Part shown: piece after piece, positions 26,697-34,841 of the stretch | Position numbering within the stretch: position 1 is the first letter of the stretch | How the letters are laid out: each line of letters starts with the position of its first letter | NCBI GenBank assembly: GCA_965226435.1 | Contig: CBDDCY010000006.1 | Span: 186,001-250,000 of the forward strand | Reading direction: 5' to 3' | Source of the DNA: UBA6623 sp965226435 | GTDB taxonomy: Bacteria; Acidobacteriota; Terriglobia; Bryobacterales; UBA6623 | Length of the DNA stretch: 64,000 bases | Notes under the pieces: generated by a model | Told to the model about the DNA's origin: nothing | The model's database searches: none | What the model saw: only the letters and a program-made list of their open reading frames with translations | Program-made: the position numbers and the translations under genes

Positions 26697-29600
26697 AGCA
26701 GCTTCACCCCGAACTGAATCTCACGCCCGTCGCGAGCCGCCAAGACTCGCCCAAAGCCGGGCGTTCCGAAGACCGCGTTCGGCTGGCGAAAGTTCGGGGT
26801 GTTGAACACGTTGAAAAACTCTGCGCGAAATTGCAGCGTCGCGTTGCCGCCCAGCCCTGTTTCCTTGAGCAGCGAGAAGTCCAAATTCCGCAACGACGGC
26901 CCACCGAGAATATTGCGTCCGACGTTCCCGAAACTACCGAACTCGGGCAGCGCGAAGGCCTCCCCCGCGAACCACCGCGACGGGTCGCGGCTCCCTAATA
27001 GCGGGTTGCCGATGACGTTCGGCCGGTCCGCCGCCCCCCCGAGAAATGAAATGCCGGTATTGCTGTTATCCAGCTCGCTCGGTAACACCACGCTGAAGGG
27101 TTGGCCCGTCTGCAGCGTCCAAACACCGTTCAACATCCACCCCTCCGTCAGGGTTTTCAGCGGCCCGCTCAGGTTGCCTCCCAAACGGTGTCCGGCTCCC
27201 ATCGGCAGCTCGTAAACCCAGCTTCCTGAAAAGCGCTGCCGTAGATCGAAGCTCGACAATCCGCGCTCGGCCGCGGTGTTGAAGCTGTCTTGCGGAAAGT
27301 TGTTGTCCGTGGAGCTGCGAAATACGTTGGAGGCGTTGTCGATCGCCTTCGACCAAGTGTAGGAAAACATCCCCGTCAGCCCGCCGCGAAAACGGCATTG
27401 CAACTGCGCTTGCAAGCTGTGATAGGTCGAATGAGCGGCCGCTTCAATTTGATCGATTGATTGGAAAAACGGGACCGGCCGAAAGTTCGGAAACCGCGGG
27501 CTTGGAGCCGCCTGGTTGATGTCGCGGCCGGCGAGCAAATTCACGCCCGACGTGCCGTGGTAGCCCACCTCGAAGATCACCTCGTCGCTCATTTCCCCCT
27601 GGAAAGTGAAGTTCCACTGTTGCGCGTAACTCGATCGGAGCCGGCGGTCATACGTAAAGGCGCTCGGAGGAAACGGCGCTTGCAAACCCGACGGCCAAGG
27701 GTTGTCGATCGTAATCGGTCCGGTTTGGGCTGAAGGGAAGAAGAGCTGGAAGTTGAACAGCGGCGGGTTGAAGTAGATCGCTTGCCCGGGAGCCAGCGGC
27801 GAGGTGTTGTAGTAGATCCCGTAACCCGCGCGTACCACCATGCGCCGCGAGGGGCTCCAGGCCAACCCGACCCGCGGCGCGAAATCGTTGCGGTCGCTTT
27901 CGTAGCCCGCCCGCGGGATCCCACCCGTCCCCACCTGCACCGTCGAAAACGACGTCGGGTCGTAGAGGTACGCGCGATCCTGGGCGTCATGCGCCGGCGT
28001 GTTGTATTCGTAGCGTAGACCGAGGTTCAGCGTCAGGTTGCGGCGCAGCTTCCAGCCGTCATGGACAAAAAGGCTGGTGTTCCCCGTCCGTAGCGCCTGC
28101 GGGTTGTCCGAAACCGCCCCCCCGGTAAAGGTCGGCAATCCCAGCAGCAAATCCGCCAACGGGTTTCGCGTGAAGGCTCCCAGAAAATTGATCATGCCGC
28201 GGGTGAGAACATCGCGGAATGCATCCTGGCGAATCCAACGCCGCTCCACGCCGAGCCGCAGCAGGTGGCCGCCCTCGGCATAACTCGCCGTGTTGAGGAA
28301 TTGGTAACTATCCACAACGCTGTCTTGCGGGTTGTTCCCTTCATCCCCCAACGGAGAAAACCCCGTCACGCTGATTTGGCTCAAACCGAGGTCGCGTTCC
28401 CGTGACGAAAAATCGGGCAGTCCGACGGATTGGTTGATGCTCGTCCCCGAGTTTTCGTGGAACGTTCGATTATCCACGCGGTTGTAGCCGAACCGAAATT
28501 CGTTGACCCAGCGCGTGCCGATCGTGTGGGTTTCGGCCACCATCAGGTTTTGACCGCGTTCGTCGAAGTCATTGCCGAAGCCGGGAATGAGCGTCGCGCT
28601 GCCCGTTGCAAAAGGCTCGAACAAGTTGCTGTTTCCGAAACTGTAGCGGCCGGTCAGCCTGCCGTTGACCCCGAGCTGCTGGTCCAAGCGCACGTCGAAT
28701 TTGTCGTTCCGCCGGCGCTCGGTCGGTGAAGCGACAAAGTTTTGTCCGAACGCTTGGCGATTGGGCAAGGGATAGAGGTTCGCGATCGCCGACCCGATCG
28801 GATGTGAAAACGGCAGCTTGGCGTCGGCGAAAGGCTGTCCGGTGAAAATATTGATCGGGGCGGGGAACAGGCTTTGGGAAAAATCACCCGCGCGCTCGGC
28901 CGCCGTCGGCACGTTAGTGGTTTGGGTGATCGCGCGACGCTCGGCAAGACCCTCATAGTCCACGAAGAAAAAGCTACTGCCGGGACGCAGGGCGCCGCCG
29001 GCGGCGAACCCGAATTGGTTGCGCCGCAGATTGGGTTGCCCCGCCGATGGATCGTCGAAGAAATTTCGCGCGTCGAGGGAATCGTTGCGCAGGAATTCAT
29101 ATACCGAACCGTGAAAGTTGTTGCGGCCGCTCTGGAGAATCACCACCACTTGGCCGCCGCTGTTACCGCCGAAAGCGGCCTCGGTACCCGAGGTGTGAAT
29201 CCTAAACTCTTGAACGGCGTCGACCGCCGGGCTAAGCGTGAAGCTGTTCAAGATCGGATCGACCGCGTAAACACCGTCATAGATATAGGCATTCTGCGCT
29301 TCACGCAGACCGTTCGACTGAAACGACAAGCGACCGCGTGAGGAACCGGGCGAACCCTCCACGCTCGGGGAAACCCCGGGAGCCAGCAGCGCCAACTCCA
29401 AAAAGTTCCGGCCGTTCAGCGGCAAGTTGACAATGTAGTTGTTCGGAATGACCGCGCCTACCGCCGAGGACTGCGTCTCGAGTACTACTTGCCGGGCCAC
29501 CACGGTGATTTCTTCCGTCACCTCGCCCACCTGCAATTGAAAATCCACGGCCGCCTGTTCGCCTACGGCCAACCTCAATCCGGTCTGACGCAACCTTTGA

Positions 29601-29869
29601 AAGCCGTCCGCGGCCGCGCTGATTTCGTAGGCTCCGGCCGGCAGCGAGGGCAGCGCGTAATCCCCTCGCCGATTTGTCACCGTGGACCGCGACACGCCGG
29701 TGGCCGTGCGAACGGCCGTTACGGCCGCTCCGTGAATAGCGGCTTCCGAAGCATCGAGAACGCGGCCGCGAACGGCTGATTCCACCTTCTGGGCCCGCGC
29801 GGAGGGCGGGGTCAGAAGGAACAAAACCGCCAAGCAAGCCGCGAAACTGAATTTTCGAAAACACATCAT
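26690..29869 (-). CDS. Oar-like TonB-dependent receptor with carboxypeptidase-regulatory domain
   Basis: An outer-membrane protein of about 1,059 residues. The signal peptide is FSFAACLAVLFLLTPPSARAQ. Next comes a CarboxypepD_reg-like beta domain (VRGRVLDASEAAIHGAAVTAVRT...GDYALPSLPAGAYEI), then a plug with NYIVNLPLNGRNFLELALLAPGVSPS. A 22-strand type barrel follows, ending in GREIQFGVKLLF with the terminal aromatic residue needed for barrel insertion. This type is abundant in acidobacteria and is thought to take up large or carbohydrate-derived substrates. The ATG at 29869 has an alternative ATG next to it. The gene is monocistronic and flanked by repeats on both sides. Confidence 0.93.
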   Translation of the reverse strand: MMCFRKFSFAACLAVLFLLTPPSARAQKVESAVRGRVLDASEAAIHGAAVTAVRTATGVSRSTVTNRRGDYALPSLPAGAYEISAAADGFQRLRQTGLRLAVGEQAAVDFQLQVGEVTEEITVVARQVVLETQSSAVGAVIPNNYIVNLPLNGRNFLELALLAPGVSPSVEGSPGSSRGRLSFQSNGLREAQNAYIYDGVYAVDPILNSFTLSPAVDAVQEFRIHTSGTEAAFGGNSGGQVVVILQSGRNNFHGSVYEFLRNDSLDARNFFDDPSAGQPNLRRNQFGFAAGGALRPGSSFFFVDYEGLAERRAITQTTNVPTAAERAGDFSQSLFPAPINIFTGQPFADAKLPFSHPIGSAIANLYPLPNRQAFGQNFVASPTERRRNDKFDVRLDQQLGVNGRLTGRYSFGNSNLFEPFATGSATLIPGFGNDFDERGQNLMVAETHTIGTRWVNEFRFGYNRVDNRTFHENSGTSINQSVGLPDFSSRERDLGLSQISVTGFSPLGDEGNNPQDSVVDSYQFLNTASYAEGGHLLRLGVERRWIRQDAFRDVLTRGMINFLGAFTRNPLADLLLGLPTFTGGAVSDNPQALRTGNTSLFVHDGWKLRRNLTLNLGLRYEYNTPAHDAQDRAYLYDPTSFSTVQVGTGGIPRAGYESDRNDFAPRVGLAWSPSRRMVVRAGYGIYYNTSPLAPGQAIYFNPPLFNFQLFFPSAQTGPITIDNPWPSGLQAPFPPSAFTYDRRLRSSYAQQWNFTFQGEMSDEVIFEVGYHGTSGVNLLAGRDINQAAPSPRFPNFRPVPFFQSIDQIEAAAHSTYHSLQAQLQCRFRGGLTGMFSYTWSKAIDNASNVFRSSTDNNFPQDSFNTAAERGLSSFDLRQRFSGSWVYELPMGAGHRLGGNLSGPLKTLTEGWMLNGVWTLQTGQPFSVVLPSELDNSNTGISFLGGAADRPNVIGNPLLGSRDPSRWFAGEAFALPEFGSFGNVGRNILGGPSLRNLDFSLLKETGLGGNATLQFRAEFFNVFNTPNFRQPNAVFGTPGFGRVLAARDGREIQFGVKLLF

Positions 29870-30017
29870 ACACAGCCTCTGTCCGGTTTCCGCCGGTTCC
29901 GCGATCAAAGGGCCATCTTATCGACCACCAGGGCACCCTGTCTAGCCCGGGTGCGCGACATGAATTGTGGGAGAAGCGGCGGCCCACTCCCGAACGCCTC
30001 CTGCGTGAAATAATCCG

Positions 30018-30150
30018 TTGGGTGAAAAAAGGGGGACAGTCCACTTCGCGCCTGATGCGATTACTGATTCTTGGAGCCTATTCGGTCGGCGCTTGGGACA
30101 GTCGGTTCCTATGAAAACGCGGTATTCATAATACCGCCATGAGAATGGGA
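30018..30150 (+). repeat. Family C repeat followed by the flank of family A
   Basis: GTGAAAAAAGGGGGACAGTCC is followed 55 bases later by GGTCGGCGCTTGGGACAGT. Next is GCGGTATTCATAATACCGCC at about 30122, which is the outer part of family A without its core. The whole piece stands upstream of the TonB receptor start. Confidence 0.7.
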
Positions 30151-30359
30151 GCGAGTCGTCGACATGAACGTTTCGGTCGGCCGAGGGCGTATCGGGCAAG
30201 TGCTCCTACGCCCCATCCGGGGCTTGCCGCTTTCTTGGCGCGAACCCCGGGCTGAAGCTCGGGGCGACTTTCCGGTCGCCGCTCCGCGGCTGCAAGCCCG
30301 TTGCGGTTTGAATTGGCTACATCATAATCCATCGTACGTTCGAAGGGGATTTTCGGAAG

Positions 30360-30436
30360 AATCCCCAATTTTTCACAGCTCGCGAGGCGGCGCGGCTCGG
30401 GAAGTTCAAGATTGAGTCTGATTTGAAGTTTCGGCT
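30360..30436 (+). repeat. Family C end joined to short family D
   Basis: ATCCCCAATTTTTCACAGC is followed by GGCGCGGCTCGGGAAGTTC and TTTGAAGTTTCGGCTTAG. It is the same junction as at 26.62-26.70 kb, with base changes. Confidence 0.7.
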
Positions 30437-30469
30437 TAGCGGCGCCACCGGCCGCGCCGGATCGTTCAG

Positions 30470-30606
30470 GGGAGAAACTTGGTCGAAGAGTTCGCCGGGA
30501 CCGCGCCGCACGGCGGCGCGGCTCGGGTGGGTGAACGTCCGATCTATTGGTAGCCGTTGTGAATCTCCGGGTAACGCGAAATTTGAAGTTTCGGCTCAGG
30601 CCGGCT
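30470..30606 (+). repeat. Intergenic repeat family D, long form, plus orientation
   Basis: It runs from GAAACTTGGTCGAAGAG through CCGCGCCGCACGGCGGCGCGG and CCGATCTATTGGTAGCCG to GCGAAATTTGAAGTTTCGG. It matches the minus-strand copy at 13.9-14.06 kb along its length. The region 30607-30824 after it is strongly G/T-rich on the plus strand and has no convincing gene. Confidence 0.8.
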
Positions 30607-30824
30607 AGTAGGGCCGTCAAGAAGTTTTGGCGACACTTTGGGCTTGGGGTTTTGGGGGTCTTGGACGAATGGAGCGTGCTGTTTCGTTGACCAGCGGGCG
30701 GCGATGGCGGCGGGCTGTCGTCGCTATCGGTTTGGCTGGTTTCGGCGGTTCGCCGCTTGGTTTCGCGGGTTTGGGTTGGGGTCTTTGTTTCTCCTTGTTG
30801 ATTGGCGTGTCGCGGTGACGGCGG

Positions 30825-31757
30825 CTAAGCCGTTGGTTTTGAAGCGACTTGCTTCGAGATTGGGTTTGTTTGGTGTTTTTTGATTAGTGACGCCGCGGGG
30901 CGGCGGGGTCGGGATTTTTTGCGCTTTCTCGAGATGTGGGTGACGGGGCCGCTTTTTGGCTGGTTGCTAGACGGGGTTGGGTTCGCCTGGTTTTCTAGAG
31001 TTGTCAGGTTCATCGGATACCGCTTACTTACGTGCGCGGCTCGGTTTGCGACGGCATCGTTTGCGACGGCGTCGTTTGCGAGGGCGCTTTTTAGGGTGGG
31101 GTTGTTTTCGCGGCTTTGGAGATTGGGGGTTCGGTTGACGAGCGGGGGGTCGTTGGGGGAGTCGGGAATGGGGGGTGGTTCGTAACGGATGAGCGGTGGG
31201 TCGGGGTCGTAGCCGGGTTGGACTTCGCGGGCCTCGCGGGCTTCGCGGAGTTGGCGCTCTTCGCGGCGGATGTCGATCATCAGCTCGACGCCGCGGAAGA
31301 AACGGCGGCCGAGATGGCCGTCATATCGGGCTAGGCTGTTGAGGAGTTTTATTCGAGTGAGCATGGTCCAGCCGAGGATGTGGGTTCGCTCTTGGCGGTC
31401 TTCCGGCATGGGGCCGGTGTCGTGGTTGAACAGGCTCGAGGTGCGGCGGGTGTTGTCGATGCCGGCGGCGATGACGGCGGTTTCAATGCGGGAGAGCCGT
31501 TGCATTCTCCAGGAGGAGTCGGCGATTTGACGGACGATTTCCTTTTCGACGCGGTTTCTGGGGAGATAGGTGTCCTCGAAGGAAGTGATGTGTTGATCGA
31601 ACTCGGCGGGGTCTTCGCCCGGCAGGACGGCGTCTTGAGCAAGAAGGCCGTGTTTGAGTGCGTTTTTGGCGGTGCGGGTTTTTCCGCTGTTGGTGCGGGG
31701 CCCGGTTGATTTTTTCGCGTTTTCGCGATTGGCTTTGATCTGCTTGTCAGATGCCAT
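30825..31757 (-). CDS. KQIxANRxNAxxSTGP-family protein of unknown function
   Basis: A protein of 310 residues that begins MASDKQIKANRENAKKSTGPRT and continues with TAKNALKHGLLAQDAVLPGE. This opening is shared by a large, multicopy acidobacterial/planctomycete family. Its middle part is rich in charged residues and helical (RVEKEIVRQIADSSWRMQRLSRIE, RREERQLREAREAREV). The C-terminal third is Pro/Asn-rich and of low complexity, ending in a basic KRKKSRPRRP stretch. No catalytic motif is seen. The codon composition (C/A-rich coding strand) differs from neighbours. The function is unknown, and a link to mobile DNA is possible but unproven. Confidence 0.75.
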   Translation of the reverse strand: MASDKQIKANRENAKKSTGPRTNSGKTRTAKNALKHGLLAQDAVLPGEDPAEFDQHITSFEDTYLPRNRVEKEIVRQIADSSWRMQRLSRIETAVIAAGIDNTRRTSSLFNHDTGPMPEDRQERTHILGWTMLTRIKLLNSLARYDGHLGRRFFRGVELMIDIRREERQLREAREAREVQPGYDPDPPLIRYEPPPIPDSPNDPPLVNRTPNLQSRENNPTLKSALANDAVANDAVANRAAHVSKRYPMNLTTLENQANPTPSSNQPKSGPVTHISRKRKKSRPRRPAASLIKKHQTNPISKQVASKPTA

Positions 31758-32274
31758 GGTAGTAGTCCTTTCTCGTCTAAGTATTGGCTAAGCAGCCGGT
31801 AATAGGATAAACGGGAGGTGGGCGTTTTTCGGGGGTTGGATTTTCTACGTTGTTGATTGGGCAGGGACAACTTTTTTGAGACGGACGTGATGGTTTTGGT
31901 GTCGGCGGGGACGTTGGCCGTGAACCGTGAACCGTTAGCCGAGTGAGACTGGGAGTGGCTGGTTTTGGCTTGTGGGGGGTTGGGTTGGGCGGGTGGCGGG
32001 CAGGCCTGGAGGCCTGCCCCACTGGGGTGGTTGGGGGCTTGGGTGGTTGGCGATCGTGGGTCCGCCTACGTGAAAAAAGGCGACGGGCGGCCGATTTTCG
32101 CTGGTGGTGGTCGCGTATTTTCGCGGTGGCAGTCTTGCGTTTGCGCCCGAGCGTTTTCGTCGAGTCGAGAAACCGCAGGGTGCTGATAAGTCCTGGGTTT
32201 GTCCTGGGTCATGCGGGTCGGCTTACAATGAATAGCTGCGCTTGGGCGCTTGTTGGGGAGACGTACTGAGTACG
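31758..32274. other. Non-coding G/T-rich stretch with a REP-like hairpin
   Basis: No convincing gene. Position 31998-32019 carries a perfect hairpin, GGGCAGGCC-TGGA-GGCCTGCCC. Such GGCAGGCCTCCAGGCCTGCC palindromes are frequent interspersed elements in several bacterial phyla. The plus strand is unusually rich in G and T. Confidence 0.6.
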
Positions 32275-33270
32275 ATGCCGCGTCTTATTTCATTGCTGGT
32301 GATTCTGGTTGCCTTGGTTGCGCCGTTGGCGGCTTGGCAGGGCTCTCACGACGGCGAGCTTGGCGAGAAGCTCAAGGATCTGGTACGGGCCGCCGACCCG
32401 AATTCGGGAATCTTTTTGTGGGCGCTGGGGGTAGCGTTCTTGGCCGGCGCGGCACATGCCTTAACGCCCGGTCACGGCAAGGCGCTCGTGGCTGCTTATC
32501 TGGTGGGCTCGAAAGGGACCGTTTGGGACGCCGTATTTCTGGGTAGTGTAGTGACGGTGACGCACACCGCGGCCGTGTTCGTGCTCGGGTTGCTGACGCT
32601 CTACGCTTCTCAGTATTTCTTGATGGAGCAACTCTATGCCGGGCTGTCGGTGATCAGCGGGGTGCTGATCGTAGGGATCGGATCGTGGCTGCTTAGCTCG
32701 CGCTGGAAGTTCTTCCGGCATCCGGAGTTGGCGGAAGCCGCCGCGCACTCCCATTCGCACGGGCCGTTGGGACACACCCACTCGCATACTCACGACCACC
32801 CGCACGAGCATGCGCATGAGGGCGGTCATCCTCATGACCACGACCATGACCATTCTCACGACCATGGGCATTCGCACGACCATGGGCATGAGGAGGATTC
32901 GGGCCACGCGCACAGTCATGAACACGACCATTCCCACTCGCCGGGAGAAGGGCGGGGAAGTCTGCTGTCGCTGGGGATTTCGGGCGGGTTGATTCCTTGT
33001 CCGGAAGCGCTGGCCGTTTTGCTGATCTCTTTTACGCTGAACCGCATTATGTTTGGGTTGATTATCCTGCTGGCGTTTAGCTTGGGGCTGGCGGCGATCT
33101 TGATCGCTATCGGCGTGGCGATGGTGATGGCCGGACCCGCGTTCAAGCGGTTTACCAAGGACGGGCCGCTGATGCGCTTTTTGCCGGTGGGCAGTGCCGT
33201 GGTTGTGACGCTGTTGGGGGTTGCGATTTTGGCGAAGGCGGCGACGGACGCCGGGTGGTTGGGGACATGA
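32275..33270 (+). CDS. NicO/RcnA-type nickel-cobalt efflux protein with histidine-rich loop
   Basis: A membrane protein of 331 residues. After an N-terminal signal/anchor (LISLLVILVALVAPLAAW) come six or so hydrophobic segments. AHALTPGHGKALVAAYLVGSKG is the H-x-x-x-x-P-x-H-G-K type metal signature of the NicO family, and GGLIPCPEALAVLLISF is the matching half in the second repeat. Between them is a long loop with some 30 histidines (HSHSHGPLGHTHSHTHDH ...), a metal buffer seen in RcnA-like exporters. It probably exports Ni or Co ions across the inner membrane. ATG 32275 is used. Confidence 0.9.
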   Translation: MPRLISLLVILVALVAPLAAWQGSHDGELGEKLKDLVRAADPNSGIFLWALGVAFLAGAAHALTPGHGKALVAAYLVGSKGTVWDAVFLGSVVTVTHTAAVFVLGLLTLYASQYFLMEQLYAGLSVISGVLIVGIGSWLLSSRWKFFRHPELAEAAAHSHSHGPLGHTHSHTHDHPHEHAHEGGHPHDHDHDHSHDHGHSHDHGHEEDSGHAHSHEHDHSHSPGEGRGSLLSLGISGGLIPCPEALAVLLISFTLNRIMFGLIILLAFSLGLAAILIAIGVAMVMAGPAFKRFTKDGPLMRFLPVGSAVVVTLLGVAILAKAATDAGWLGT

Positions 33271-33339
33271 CGGGACGCCGGGGGGTGCTTGGCAGCTCGC
33301 GGCGCACGTCCGACTACGCGAAAACGGGGGCGTGGTTCC

Positions 33340-33500
33340 GTTTCCGTGAATCCACAGATTCATGGCGCCACCATAAGAATGTGTGTCGGGGGTGTTTCCG
33401 CCGCCCCTTCAGGGCTCCCGCGGGGTGCGGGTTCGACCCAGGGTTCCGCCTTCCGGCTTCACCCTGGGCTATATTCCGGTCGCCGCTTCGCGGCTCAGGA
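33340..33500 (-). repeat. Intergenic repeat family A, copy 4 (reverse orientation)
   Basis: The core at about 33393-33497 reads, on the minus strand, GAGCCGCGAAGCGGC, the GGTGAAGCCGGAAGGCGGAA block with CCCTGGGT, and the GCCCTgaaGGGGC hairpin. The flank GAATCCACAGATTCATGGC is the outer part of the family. It lies 35 bases upstream of a VWFA gene and is the only copy pointing against the direction of the neighbouring genes. Confidence 0.85.
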
Positions 33501-33532
33501 GTGGTAGAGATCGTTCCGGACATGGACGCGTA

Positions 33533-34396
33533 ATGCGCACTATTAGGCTCGAAGGATATTTTCGGGGCGACCGGCTCGCGCCGCTGATTTGGAGCGCCGT
33601 TCTGTTGTCGGGGTTGCTTGCTTCGATTGGCTCGGCTCAACAGGCCCAATTGCTGGTTACGGTTTTCGATGAGAAGACGGGGCAGCCGATAGAGAACCTC
33701 GCGGCGGCGAACTTTTCCGTTATCGATGATAAGACGTCGCTGCGCGTTGTGAGAGCCGAGTACAAGAAGACCTTGCTCGACGTCATGTTGTTGGTTGATA
33801 CGAGCGCGCTGGGGGAGGTCGTGCGGCCCTTGAGTGCCGCTTTTGTAGAGGCCTTGGGGCCCGATGAGCAGATGGCGATCGTGGGATTCCACGACTCAGC
33901 CGATTTGTTGCAGGATTTCACCAACAGCAAACAAACGCTGATGGGCTCGTTGCGCGGGGTGCGCTTCGGAAACAACCCGCGTATTCTCGATGCGCTTTTC
34001 GCGGGGCTTGACGGGGGCTTCAGCGTGTCGTCGGCGGCGCGGCGGGTGATCGTGGTGTTGGCGGCGGGGGTGGAAGGGCATAGCAAGGTTCCGTTGGCGG
34101 ATGTGCTGCGGTTGGCTAAGGACAAGCGCGCGTCGATCTACCCGGTTTATGTAGAGGGCGTGGAGCGGGGGTTGTTCCGCCGCTTGGCTCGACGGACCGG
34201 CGGGGCTCACTTCCGCGCCCGCCCGAGAAAGCAAGACCCCAAGGACCTGGCCGCGACCGTCTACTCCGTGTTGCGGGGGCATTATGTGCTGGAGCTGACG
34301 GGCGTCTATACCCTGGGCGACCGCATGGAGATCAAGATCCAGGGGCTGCCGAAATCGGACCTGAAGCCTTGGGCTTCGGCGCTGCCTTTGGAGTGA
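33533..34396 (+). CDS. VWFA-related secreted protein with degenerate MIDAS
   Basis: A protein of 287 residues with a signal peptide (LIWSAVLLSGLLASIGSAQQ). It belongs to the acidobacterial VWFA-related family: LLVTVFDEKTGQPIENLAAANFSVIDDK is the typical leading beta domain, followed by the von Willebrand A fold. The metal-site loop reads DVMLLVDTSALGEV, so the last Ser of DxSxS is missing and metal binding may be impaired, unlike the two related genes at 55.7 and 56.9 kb. It ends near GHYVLELTGVYTLGDRMEIKI. The function of the family is unknown. ATG 33533 is used because the upstream open frame lies inside repeat A. Confidence 0.85.
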   Translation: MRTIRLEGYFRGDRLAPLIWSAVLLSGLLASIGSAQQAQLLVTVFDEKTGQPIENLAAANFSVIDDKTSLRVVRAEYKKTLLDVMLLVDTSALGEVVRPLSAAFVEALGPDEQMAIVGFHDSADLLQDFTNSKQTLMGSLRGVRFGNNPRILDALFAGLDGGFSVSSAARRVIVVLAAGVEGHSKVPLADVLRLAKDKRASIYPVYVEGVERGLFRRLARRTGGAHFRARPRKQDPKDLAATVYSVLRGHYVLELTGVYTLGDRMEIKIQGLPKSDLKPWASALPLE

Positions 34397-34452
34397 CAGG
34401 GCGTGAACGTCCACGCTTGGCGCGAAGCGATTCCTCGGTTGGTATTCCCAGT

Positions 34453-34668
34453 GCCACGACCGCATGAAAAAGTTTGTTTGGATGCAAAGCACTATTCTTG
34501 AGTGACCGCATCGCGTGGGGCTGTGAAAAAATGGGTGACAGTCCCCATTTTTTTCAGCCCCGAGGCGATGCGGCTCTGGTTGGCAGTGGTTTCCTCCGCA
34601 ATGGCGGATCGAAGCCTTCTCAACAAGGTCGGGGAAAGGTGCCTTTTCACGTGGTCCGAGGACTAGAA
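34453..34668 (-). repeat. Intergenic repeat family B, copy 3, interrupted by a hairpin insertion
   Basis: Both halves of family B are present: CATGAAAAAGTTTGTTTGG...CCGCATCGCGTG, and then GGCGATGCGGCTCTGG...TTTTCACGTGGTCCGAGGACT. The two arms of its central palindrome have been separated by about 45 bases of family C sequence. Confidence 0.85.
34517..34561 (+). repeat. Family C hairpin inserted in repeat B
   Basis: GGGGCTG, AAAAAATGGG, TGACAGT, CCCCATTTTTTT and CAGCCCC form an almost perfect long hairpin. It lies exactly in the loop of the family B palindrome, showing that family C moved or was copied after this B copy existed. Confidence 0.8.
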
Positions 34669-34841
34669 TTCGCGAGAGTCCGCAAGCCTGATACGTCCCG
34701 GTGACTCGGTTCCCCGCAAATCCGGGCGTTCACCACACGCCGCCCCCCTTTTTGGGGTCTGGGCCGCCGTAACAGATACTTCGCTCTTTTGCGTGGGTAC
34801 TATAGCGTTGCGATCCTCGGTTTTGCGAAAATACTCGGCGT

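Noticed and set aside
33383..33532. Upstream extension of the VWFA gene
   Set aside because: It is the translation of repeat A. The signal peptide starts after ATG 33533.
34666..34841. Possible tRNA or small RNA in the gap before the fucose-isomerase-like gene
   Set aside because: No cloverleaf or T-loop consensus could be found.
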